Part shown: one piece after another, positions 43,681 through 54,100 of the stretch
Position numbering within the stretch: the first letter of the stretch is position 1
How the letters are laid out: every line of letters starts with the position of its first letter
Source: Ophiodon elongatus
Taxonomy: Eukaryota > Chordata > Actinopteri > Perciformes > Hexagrammidae
DNA: 64,000 bases
Assembly: GCA_016806645.1 (NCBI GenBank)
Contig: JACSYO010000975.1
Location: forward strand, 704,501-768,500
Direction: 5' to 3'
The notes under the pieces: model-generated
What the model saw: only the letters and a program-made list of their open reading frames with translations
The model's database searches: none
Told to the model about the DNA's origin: nothing
Program-made: the position numbers and the translations under genes

Positions 43681-45099
43681 AAGTTTGAATGAGCATTTTG
43701 AATAAATGCTCTTAAAAACCCATTAGCTGGGCACTGTAGCCCGCTCTGGTCACCACAGCAAAGTCCATGTGTCAACGGCTCCAGCACCAAGAAACGCATA
43801 ACCCCTGAACATCTACAAATGAACTGGAGACTTGGGAACTGCTCAGTGTTGAGAGAATAATGGTTTTGGGACCAAAGCTCCTGAGAAAAGCACTGCTATG
43901 GATCTTTTGAAATGCCTGACGACTTTAACCACTTTAAAGCACATTTTTGTCACTCTGCATAGTGCGCTTTAAAATAGACTAATCATTGTCAGGTAATAAA
44001 CTTCTGCATACTGAGCCAGTTGCTGCTCACATTTTCCCGTGAGAACACTCAGTTTGGGTTGGAGAAGACCCGGCTGGGATTAATACAGCAGATGTGTCCC
44101 GATGCAGTCGGGTCTAGTTAGTAACACCACAAAGAACCCGAGCTTCCATGCAGATGTCTAACACTCTAGCTTTGCTTTTTGCCCCCGAACCAAAGATGAC
44201 TTTCATTAACCTGCTTCCTGTAACCCGATCCGATGAAGAGTTACAGGACCGACAGCAGGAGAGCGAAGTAGTGACACGACGGAGGATGTGAGTCACATTC
44301 AAACCCCCGACCCTGTGACTCTGCGGTTTGGGTCTGGGCTCATGGGAGAGCTGCTTCAAAAGATTGTACTCTGATTTGACTTACAGGAAAAGGGATTTTC
44401 ACCAGAAGAATGCAAAAGGTTTTTGACAGTAAACTGTGGGAGTCTGTCAAAAGTGCAATATTTGCAGATTCATGCTTTTTCAACGTTCCAGAATGAGCTA
44501 TTTCTGTCTTTCTATTCTCAAACTGTGGTTGCAGACAGACATGGATACAAATAGTTTTCCATTGTGTGGCCTCCAACTATCTTATACTTCTTTCATCCAA
44601 TTCTTCTGTGTTATGTATCTGTATACTAACGTAGATGCTTCTCATTTTGTGTTACTGCCATCATTTTGTATAGACCACAACATTTTTTTTTCTTTCTGTC
44701 TGTCTGAGACACTTAAAGTAACAAAGCAGATGTTGCAATCTAAAGTCTGGGAGACACATTAGCTTTCTCTCCTGTCTCCTTCCATTATTTCCCACCACTT
44801 TCCTCCTCCCTTCACCCCAGCTTGCTCTCTTTTCATCACTCTCCTCTGCTTTCTAATGTTTCCTCTCTACCTGGCTGGAGGCTAAAGCACTGTCTCTGTA
44901 TTGCATATCATGTGCAACCAAAATATAAATGTCATAACTTTTTGACCTCTTCATTTTCCCCCTGTCTCACTATGAGTCTGTGAAATGTGAAAAAAAAAAC
45001 TTGATCACAAACAATATAGACTGTATCATTTTCTATCAGCACTTCATTGAAGCTACATCACACTTATTAAATATTCAAACCCCAACCCCAGAAAATGTG
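43681..45099. other. Gene-free stretch
   Basis: No supported gene. The open frame at 44436-44762 (+), 108 codons, has no recognisable domain and no splice context. Confidence 0.35.
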
Positions 45100-45480
45100 C
45101 TGGCATTGTACGTTCCTGCAAACCACGAGAAACAATGTCAAAGTTTCTAAACCAAAAATATGTTTCATAAATACGTGTCAAACCAATGTTAACAATCGGT
45201 TAGGTTCTGGCAACAAAACCTAACTCGGTTATGGTTAGAAAAAAGATCATTGTTTGTGTTAAAATAATAACATAGCGTGACAACGTAGCACAACTGTAAC
45301 AATGCGCAATTTACTACTGTAAATAAATAACCGACTTTCTTATGTAAGCTTCCTTCACAGGCGTAAAGTCAACGTTTACTTTTGGTTTTCACAAGGCACA
45401 CTAACGGCAGTCTCTTGGGTGAAAGCTCTGTGTTTGTTTGCCCCATCCATCGACCCTCCCACCCACTCCCTCTAGTTTGT
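45100..45480 (-). repeat. Dispersed MITE-like repeat, copy 3
   Basis: Reverse-complement relative of 41276-41700, with 'ggttaggttctggcaacaaa', 'gcgtgacaacgtagcaca' and 'tctcttgggtgaaagctctg'. Confidence 0.6.
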
Positions 45481-45622
45481 TATACATCATAACTTTCGAT
45501 AACGATCTCTCGATATACTGCGTCAATTGGTCTGAGTGAATGCAAAAACGACATTCATCGTATCCGTGGTTTGCAGAAACGTGCCTTCATTTCTTCTTGG
45601 AGACCGGGCTGCGAAAACCCAC

Positions 45623-45655
45623 GACACACGTGACACACGTGACACACGTGACGTC
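45623..45655. promoter_or_regulatory. Three CACGTG E-boxes at 9-bp spacing plus a CRE-like site
   Basis: GACACACGT is repeated three times without change (45623-45649), creating CACGTG at 45627, 45636 and 45645. TGACGTC follows at 45649-45655. CACGTG is the core site of bHLH-Zip factors and TGACGTCA that of CREB/ATF factors. No transcription start is visible nearby, so a regulatory role is only a possibility. Confidence 0.3.
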
Positions 45656-47469
45656 GTCGGCCCCAGATGTCAGTCGCAAATATCAGACCTGTTTTAAAAA
45701 AGAATATTAGAACCTGTACATAGTACATATATTATTATATTTGCTGACAGTCTGACCCAGACTGGAACAGACCTGGTCTAACTTGGTCTCATCAGTTCCA
45801 TCCAGATCATATTCACCATCGGCTCAACAGTAATGTGTGTCTCCGCCTTTATCAGAGCTCTTGATCTCGACTTGAGGGCAGAGACTCGAGGCTACGTTAG
45901 CTGCCACTAGCCCAACATACCCTTACACTCAAATTGCATTGTGGGTAATGTGGGCACAAGGTTTTAACAAGGAAGAAGAATGTGTGGAACATCCAACATG
46001 TGGTTCAGAAGGATGTCTCTGCTGCTGCTATGAGCGGCGTTATTATGATGAGAGCCTTGGATTGGGTTGGTATGGCACGCTCTTAATGTGAAAAACCTTG
46101 GCCTCATGTTTGATTAACAAACAAAATCACTCACCTGCACCAGCCCACAACTCCAAAGGTCTCCAGCGAAGATGGCTGCTCTTCACTGGTTGCCTGTCAA
46201 CTTTAGGCCTTAGCCTTAGGTCTTAAGACCAGGACTTTAGACCAAATCCCACTTCTTTTTCAATGAAAAAGTAGTGGCTAAGCAACATTCTTTAGCTCGT
46301 CCGAATCCGAGTGAAATTGATCATTTTGGTTTTCTTTTTATTAAGCCTGGTTCGGTATCACAGTGCACAAAATGTGTATAAGAATAGATTTACTGACTCG
46401 GCACAGATCTACTGTGCGCATTAATCTCTTGATTTTTCTCAACGTCAACACTTTTTATTTCTATTTGTCATATTCTGTGGGTTCTCTTTGGCCCAGATGT
46501 CATCTGTAGTCCAATTCAGTCTCACACTCATGTTGACCTGTGACCATTTCAAGACATTACTGTGCGGCAGCCCGTAATCCCCAACGTTGTGGTTCACTTC
46601 GATTGGTTTAAATTACAGTATGTTCTCACCGCAATTACTGCAGTCACAACTGCCCAAAGGAACCGCGCCTTGGGTTGCACCACACCAAAGCCAGGTCAAA
46701 TTAAGTCAAAATGGACTTAATGTTGGCTTATGAACGCGCCCTTCAAGACGTACATCTTCAGTAGTAGCCGATAGACAGAGTAGCCGTAAAGTATTGAGAG
46801 ACTGACCTACAAATTGTTGGTTTGGGTCTTTTCATGAGATTTGTTGATGATAAGAAGATCAAAGAACAACACCAGCTGTGTCCTTTCACACATCAGCTAG
46901 GAAAGGGAGTACTGTACATGCTTCACTTCCAGTCCGATGATGCTGAACTTCATGAAGGTGTTGCGGCAGGTTGTGGGGGATTTCCCCCAAAGTATCATCT
47001 AAAGGTTGAGTTGACCTCTCTGAGCCCCACAAGCCTCCTGTGGTCTCACTGTGGGTTCTGAGTTTTATGACCTTGTTTGTTCTTCTTTCCCCCTCTCTTG
47101 TGACCACCGACACTTAACCTCAACATGCATCCCCGTTACTCTCCTTTGCTCTGTCTCCTACTCGCTATCTTTTCCTTCCTCTACTCTCCTTCCTCTTTCC
47201 TCCTTCTTTTCACTCTTAACCAAGGCCTTTCCAGCCCCCATTTTTACTTTCTCTCTTCATTCCTCCCTTTCCACAGACTCCTTTAGTGACTTTTCTTTCA
47301 CCTCCTCTCATTTCGTACCGCTGAGTGAGTTGATTTTCATGATAACCCTCTCCTCTCTCTTTCTCTCTCCCTTTCTTTTTCTTTCTTTGTGCATATTTTT
47401 AGCTTAGTGGTGGTCAGGAATGTGTATTTCATTCTGCTCTGTGAACTTGATAGCACTGTGTTTTTGAGT
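45656..47469. other. Gene-free stretch
   Basis: Contains a short LINE-like word near 46185 (LHWLPVN in translation) and a pyrimidine-rich region 47090-47395. No gene is supported. Confidence 0.35.
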
Positions 47470-47740
47470 GTTTGAAAAAGCGAGGACCTGCCAAAATGTT
47501 TTCACTTTCGAAAATGTCCTCACTGTGTAGGTCCTGACAATGATAGGTACACACACAAAGGCCTGATGGAGTATTCTGACTTGGTTTTAAGGTTAACGTT
47601 AGAATTAGTTTTAGGTAAGGGTTAGGATAAGGTTCGGGGTTAGGTAATTGGTTGTGATGGTTAAATTATGAGGTAAGGGGCTAGGAAATGCAGCATTTCA
47701 ATGAGGGTCCTCACTAAGATAGAGGTACAGGGATATATGT
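47470..47740. repeat. Dispersed repeat with TTAGG-rich centre
   Basis: Runs from 'gcgaggacctgccaaaatgt' through 'tcctcactgtgtaggtcctg' and a centre rich in GTTAGG words to 'gagggtcctcactaagatag'. The ends are roughly inverted (GAGGACC / GGTCCTC). This is a common fish non-coding repeat. Confidence 0.5.
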
Positions 47741-47953
47741 GTGTGTGTATGACATCTCTGTTTATGTCCACTCCAGAATATTTCTTGATGTTTTTTTAAT
47801 ACTTTACAACCCTCAGAAATGTTGGTTACCCGAATGCATGTTCTGGTCTGGTGTCCTTATAATGCCACAAAGACCAGGAGGCGTGTTTGTGTGTGTGTGT
47901 GGTCTTCATGCTTTCAGACATTCAGACCAAGTGGTTCAAAGACAGTCGTACAG

Positions 47954-47954
<1 letters not shown>

Positions 47955-47994
<40 letters not shown>
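47955..47994. repeat. (AC)n microsatellite
   Basis: About 20 uninterrupted AC units. Confidence 0.95.
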
Positions 47995-47999
<5 letters not shown>

Positions 48000-48080
48000 T
48001 TCAGCTTGGTGAGTCTTCCTGAGTATTCAGTTGAAGTGAATGGGCGCCTTTCTTCTGCATCCTGCTAGGTGGTCACTTAC

Positions 48081-48117
48081 CACACACACATACACACACA
48101 CACACACACGCGCGCAC
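48081..48117. repeat. (CA)n/(CG)n microsatellite
   Basis: CA units with one TA interruption, ending in a short CGCGCG run. Confidence 0.9.
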
Positions 48118-49404
48118 CGCACACAGACGCCACCACATAAACATGATGGTTATATAACTTTTTATGTCATTTCCAGAGGATCCAATCAGCTTTACTGAAA
48201 CACAAATCATGCATTTGTAGTCAATATGTTGTCTATGTTCATATATTGTGTTTTGTTTAAAACTCTCATTTCTAACTTATGTCCTACTTTATGTGAACTG
48301 TATCGTATTGTGTGCAGCTGCACAGTGCAGGTAATACTGCACCGTTTAGATAGGGAGCCAGGAGTTGTTTTGTGACTATTTCCCCTTGAAAATTGGCGTG
48401 CGTGTGAGGCTGAGTTCTCTGGAGAGTCCATTAGCAACCATGTGTCTGGAGCAGCAAGACTGGAGCAGAGGGCCCATAAACCAGTCCATGAAGCAGAGCT
48501 ATTAACTCCTCCTGTGCTTGTCTGCTTTGAAAATGTGTTATTGTTGGACGTGTTCATTATCTTAGGGCTTTTTCAGTCTGTTTTTCAGAAAACGTCTCTC
48601 TGCGAAGTCTTATCAAACACCAGTTAATGTTTTATAAGAGTCTATGTGGGGATCTCCAATATGTAGAAGGTCTGGTCTGTGTCCTGAGGTTCACCAGCAT
48701 CTGGCTGGGGCTTATTTTCCACCCTGGGATCCTTCCAGTGGCTCTGCTGCTTCCAAGAAAACTGAATCGACCAAAGAAATAATGCCGACATTAGGCTGGA
48801 CAAGCATGGGACAGACAGAGGGGAACGAAAGGAAAATAAAGAGACCGGAGCTCGTTCACATCCATCTTTTTTTTTTAAATACTTTATTATAAATTAACAA
48901 AAAAGAGGAGAAGAGGCAAACTTGTGGTAAAGCAGTTTAAATCAACCTTGTCTTGGGATTTCCTTTAACAAGCAATGTTTCAAAATGGTTTTAAATGAAT
49001 GAACTTCAATGGTAGATGAAGCACTTCCTGTATCAGAGCTTCCATCCCTGTTCCCAGCTGTACTGAAACCTTATGATAACATTACTGGACAGGAGTGAGG
49101 GTAAATATGCAACACGCTGAGCAGAGATACAATAAAATAACATACAGTACAGACTTTGACCAGACACAGAAATATGCTGCTGAGTTCAGGGTTCTTTCAT
49201 GGCCGTCTGAAACAACCCACTCCCAACTCGTTAAATACGCTTGGTCAGTGCCCTTCAGCATCTTGATACCGAGGCTTCGAGGCACCCTTTAGCGTCTATA
49301 GACCCACAGGGCTTTCAATCAGCTCCGGTGTAAACCCATCCGCCTCATCATTAGACGGGCAGAGCCACAGATGTAGTTTAAAGAGAGAGTGAAAAAGTCC
49401 CTGA
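48118..49404. other. Gene-free stretch
   Basis: No supported gene. An A/T tract lies at about 48865-48900. Confidence 0.35.
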
Positions 49405-49700
49405 ACAACCACAGGACTTTCACCCAGGAGACCGCTGTCAGTGTCCCGTGTGAAACCAAGTTGCCGTATTTTACTTAAGTTTTCCCACGTCACTAGCGTA
49501 CTTTGCTAACGCCAGTTACGTAACAATGTACTTATTTTACGTAACAAACGTACTTATTTTAACCCAAACCACAATCTCTTCCGATGCCTAACCAAGCAGC
49601 TTTGTTGTGTAAGTAAACCTAAAAACTAAGTAAGCCTACGATGGAAGTTTATTTTGAAAAGACGCTGTATGCATGTAACGTTAACAAATAGAAACCGTAT
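49405..49700 (+). repeat. Dispersed MITE-like repeat, copy 4
   Basis: Shares CAGGACTTTCACCCAGGAGA, 'gtgtcccgtgtgaaac' and 'ccagttacgtaacaatgt' with 41276-41700. Confidence 0.6.
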
Positions 49701-50436
49701 GTTTCCTGTGAACACGGGAGTTTATTTTGAAAAGACACTGTGCATCTAACAAGCGGAAAGTGACACTCAGTCGGTGACTTTTAGCCCCAAAAGCACTGGA
49801 TCCTACATATCCCACAATGCAACAGATAGCATATTTTCATCTTGCCTGGTCAATGCCCAAGTCTTTCTAACTTTACACCTCCATTTGAGCATGGAAGTTG
49901 TTAACAAGCTAGTACTAAATTTAGGATTATTTTTTATTTTCAACTCGAGATAAACAAAATATCAACACATGCCCATACATTGTAGTCTTAAAGCCGAAGC
50001 TGAGACAATAACCCAGATGACATCATAAACCTCATTCTCACCTCATATTTCATACGGACTTCCACTTTCGAGGCAGAAAGCTTCGATGAGCATCTTGTAA
50101 TATGTTAAATAAAAAAAAAAGTGTGTACACATACACGTACTGTACATACCGCTCCTCCACAGTGTTCACCATTCATGAAAAATAAACGTGATGTGAGACA
50201 GTGTGCATTTGTCCACAAACTCGAATGCTGGAAGCACGTGCTCTTGAAGAATGGGATTATTGAACGTTTTCAGAAGCATCTGTGTTTCATATGGAAATGG
50301 ACAGCCGGGAACTCGTGCACGCTCATTCCACAGTGATTTCTTCATGGCAGTCTGAATATGCAGAGGTTCAGGTATGCATAGTTTTTAAACCAGAGCAAAC
50401 TTTCCATTTGCAAAAATAGAGAAATATGTCAATACA
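49701..50436. other. Downstream flank of the olfactomedin gene
   Basis: AT-rich with no gene. It lies beyond the likely polyadenylation site of the minus-strand gene. Confidence 0.35.
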
Positions 50437-50442
50437 TTTATT
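50437..50442 (-). terminator. Candidate polyadenylation signal (AATAAA)
   Basis: TTTATT on the plus strand is AATAAA in the sense of the olfactomedin gene, about 270 nt after its stop codon. It is the first canonical signal I see downstream. Confidence 0.5.
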
Positions 50443-50712
50443 TACAAACATTCATAGGACCCCTGGGGTTTCGTCTTTTTCCAAATATCAATATATTTTC
50501 CGTTAAGTGCTGCTCTTGCTGCTTGATAGTGACTTTGGTGTGTATAAAAAAAGCAGCAGGTCAATATAAAAACACATTCAGTTCGACTGATCCAGTCATT
50601 TTCAAACAAAAAGAATTCTCACTTATTAACCCGATTTCTTCTGTCCTCAGCTTTGTTTGCTGGATGCGCTCAATTGCTGTTGACTCCTCCAACTATGTGT
50701 CCATTCGCTGCG

Positions 50713-51102
50713 CTAGTAAGCGAAGACGACGTCGTACGTCATCTGATGTCCATTGTCCCACGCGTACAGCTTCTTGTCGAGTGGGCAGTAAGCCAGCTGG
50801 GAGGTGTGCGCGTACACGTTCGTGAACGCCAGGCTCGGCACGATGTGCGTGAGCGTGTGCGTGTCGAAGGCGTAGGTCACGTTGGCGTAGCGGTGCTCCA
50901 TGCTGTTCACTGCGTAGAGCACGCCGCAGACCAGGAAGCTGTTTCCGTAGCGACCGCGCCGGAGACCTGTGCGGAAGCTCTGTATCGGCTGCAGGTCTCG
51001 GTGGCGGAGGTGGATGAGCAGGGTTACTTCCTGGTGGAAGCCCTCCGTGTCCAGAGCGGGGTAGAGCAGCCACAGGCCAGACTCATCAACCGCAAACTCC
51101 AA
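50713..51102 (-). CDS. olfml2b: olfml2b exon 9 (terminal)
   Basis: The acceptor TTTTTCAG precedes LEFAVDESGLWLLYPA. Continues SFRTGLRRGRYGNSFLVCGV, ANVTYAFDTHT and LYAWDNGHQMTYDVVFAY, then TAG at 50713-50715. It forms the second half of the olfactomedin propeller. Confidence 0.92.
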   Translation of the reverse strand: MEFAVDESGLWLLYPALDTEGFHQEVTLLIHLRHRDLQPIQSFRTGLRRGRYGNSFLVCGVLYAVNSMEHRYANVTYAFDTHTLTHIVPSLAFTNVYAHTSQLAYCPLDKKLYAWDNGHQMTYDVVFAY

Positions 51103-54100
51103 CTGAAAAATATGGACATTGCTGTAAGTTTTAGAAACTAAAATACAATCATATTTAATGTTTTTATTACTTTAATGTCTATAATCAGTATTTTTAGATC
51201 AACAATGGATCATCACAGCTCCACACTCTTAGAAATAAGGGTCCCAAAAGGGAGCTTTTCCTGAAGGGCTGAGGTTCTACCGGAACCCTTTTCATCCGAA
51301 GAATGAATTGTAAATTGTTCACACCAAAATGTACGTGTCGCGTTACTCACGGGATAATTTGTGGTTATTCGCGTCATTCACGCTAGACGTGCCGGAGAGG
51401 AGGAGTGGCTTATCTCCATGGAAACTGTTATCAACTAAGCTATTTATTTCCACCATCCACCATGGAAGAAATAACCACCTTCGCTGCTTTGTGCTTGTTG
51501 TGGCAGTCCCACATATCCCGGGAAACTAAACGCCGTCTTGTCTGGGTTCATGACATCATCCAGAGGCGCTCGTGGATTTCATCGAGCTGATTTCACTGTA
51601 TCTAGCAAGCCACATATCGGCTGGTTTACTACAGCTGTATGAACCCAAAAATAAACAATTTTCATGTGATCGAATTACAATAAATTGACGAGAAGGGATG
51701 CTGACACAACTACATAATGATGCCGATTGGTAAAAAGTCTGAATTCATGTTCTGTTAGTTCTCTCCGCAAGACGACAAGAAAATAAAATGCTTGTTTTCT
51801 GAATGCGTTTGGATTGATTGATCAATTGGTGCTAGGCTTTGCTAACATTGTAGCAGCTCCATCAACACTCAAAATAACGTCATAGGCGTAATTAGGGCAG
51901 TGTTGTTTTTATTGTTTGTACCATATGGTTTATACACATATATTTATACACATAGTTTTGTCCGGTCTCTGCTAATATCAGGTATCGTAGAGCTCTGGGT
52001 GAACACCTATGAGTAAATGTGAATTTGCGACATCGTCACGCGAATAAGGCAAATTTTGCGTCTTTGCATTGACTTCGTCTTTAACCCTCTGGGGTCTAAG
52101 GGCATTTTCCCGATTTTTACATATTTTCTTAAATTCACCTTTAAAAGGTACTTGCATATGAGACATACCCATGTGTTGTATATGATAATTTGCAGAACAA
52201 ACTCATATCTATATAACGAGGCACCAATTGTCCTACGGCACTGTGTACAGGGATAATTTGGCCATAAAGCTGAAAAATTGATGTTTGATTTTTTATTCTT
52301 CAAATCTCATGAAAACATAACTTTACTCATGTGGACGAACTGTTTTGGTGCTTGAAATTGGTTTACCAAAGTCTTAGGTTCACAACAGTGGTGGAATATA
52401 TGGATAAAATAGTAGATAAATGTATAATAAATGTCAAGAACCAAATTTTGTAATATCGTTTTTTGAGTAGAAGTGATGTCTGTCACTCTACTTCCACCAG
52501 CTGTTAGAGGGACTGAGATCAAATGGGACTGAGTCATTACTTCATACTACAGATCAAGCTTCATGGGATGTGTGCAAATGAAAAATGAACATTACAACCG
52601 TTTTTGTTTAATATTAACTATATCGCTGAAAGTACATCTCTAACTGTAAACTTTCTCTTCGTACTTCCTCTCTTCTCTCTGAGCTCTCGGGTGCCGACTA
52701 AATGAAAACTGCAGTGTTTCTGTAGCGTGAGGTGGTGGGTAGGTCCTTAGTGATTTACTGAGTGTCCATTGGTTAATTTCATACAAAAATGTTGACGGAC
52801 ACATGAATCCACGAATGACGCTGAGAGGCGGAGCTCGACACACATGAATATACTGCGTTTGGTGTGAACACAGCTGTAGAGGTTCCAAAGCTGATGGATA
52901 GAAACCCATGAGAGGATTCTAGGCAGAACCATGACAACATAGAAGTGTTCTCTGTAAAACCTCTTATTGGGGGTTCTGGGTGGAACCTTTCACAGATGGC
53001 TCTAAGTAGAACCCTTTATGTTGGGTTCTAGGCGCAACCGTAATAAAATGTTTTACCGTAACCAAAAAGGGTTCTCCAATGGGGACAAGCCAAAGAACCC
53101 TATATGCACCTTTATTTCCTAGAGTGTACAAAGAGTTTCAGCCTTTTGTTTCATAAAAAATCAGCTCAGCACCAAATGACAGAATACAAAGTTAGCAACT
53201 AGCTGGTAAACAAAGAACAGCATTTATCAACTAAAGAGACTGATTGGTCTTAGGAGTAAGTGGAGACCAAAACAGAGCTAAAGGACAGTGAACAGTGGGC
53301 GTATGTTCATCAGGTGGACAGAAACTAACTGTAAATTAATGATAGTGGAAAATAGCTGGATGTGTTAGTTATTAACTAACAACTTCCCTACATCAACTTA
53401 AAGTTGATATGTCAGCGTTGTGTGTACCATTGGGGCTGTACAGAAACTTAAACTACAGCACCAGCTGTATTTGGCAACCTAAACACGCCATGAACGCTAT
53501 GAACAGGGAACAAAACTACAGCAGTTGTTTCTTACTCCTCGCCATTTAACCTTTTTAACTCTCGTGATTTGTAGTGTTTCTGTTCCCCTCACTGACCTTT
53601 TTTACGACCCTTTTAAAGTGTCCCGAGTGTAAATTCCACTAGTAAATCGTCGTGCAGTGTTTCTCGTACAGTTAAATCACAGTTACCTCACTCGCACAAA
53701 GTGCACCATGGGCCTTACTTCAGTTTGTGTCCTGTGAGCTTGCTCCTCCAGTATAGCATCATGCAGCGTGGTCCAGGCAGCTACATATCTGTGTCTCAGG
53801 TCATATCTGATGATGTCCCTGCTGAAGGCACGGTTGTAGTAGAAAGCTCCATTAAACACGACGTGGCCGGTTCCAGTGAAACTGTAGGGCAGCTTGTATG
53901 AATTACTTTCCTGACCTGAGCAGGAAGCACACACAGAAAACATACATGCAACTGGTCAGGCTCACAATTGACACCATGACCTTTGGAACAAGTGTAACCA
54001 TGACTGCATAACAAGGTGGGATCCACCCATTCAGTATCTATTGAAAGTATTTTTGGAGTGATATTTAATTGGCTGTTTTTTTTTTACGGCTGTCACAACT

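Larger units (their letters stand above)
51222..53128. mobile_element. TIR-bounded element in olfml2b intron 8
   Basis: ACACTCTTAGAAATAAGGGT (51222-51241) and the reverse complement of its counterpart (ACACTCTAGGAAATAAAGGT, 53109-53128) form 20-bp terminal inverted repeats with 3 mismatches. Sub-terminal GGTTCT/AGAACC words repeat at both ends. Other elements (51317-51590, about 52080-52330, 52697-52842) are nested inside. No transposase is present. Confidence 0.6.

Noticed and set aside
44436..44762. 108-codon open frame
   Set aside because: No domain, codon signal or splice context; length is within chance for this composition.
47580..47700. Interstitial telomere tract
   Set aside because: TTAGG words are irregular and part of a dispersed repeat; no run of exact TTAGGG units is present.
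50653..51141. 162-codon plus-strand frame
   Set aside because: Antisense of olfml2b exon 9, which has clear homology and splice sites on the minus strand.
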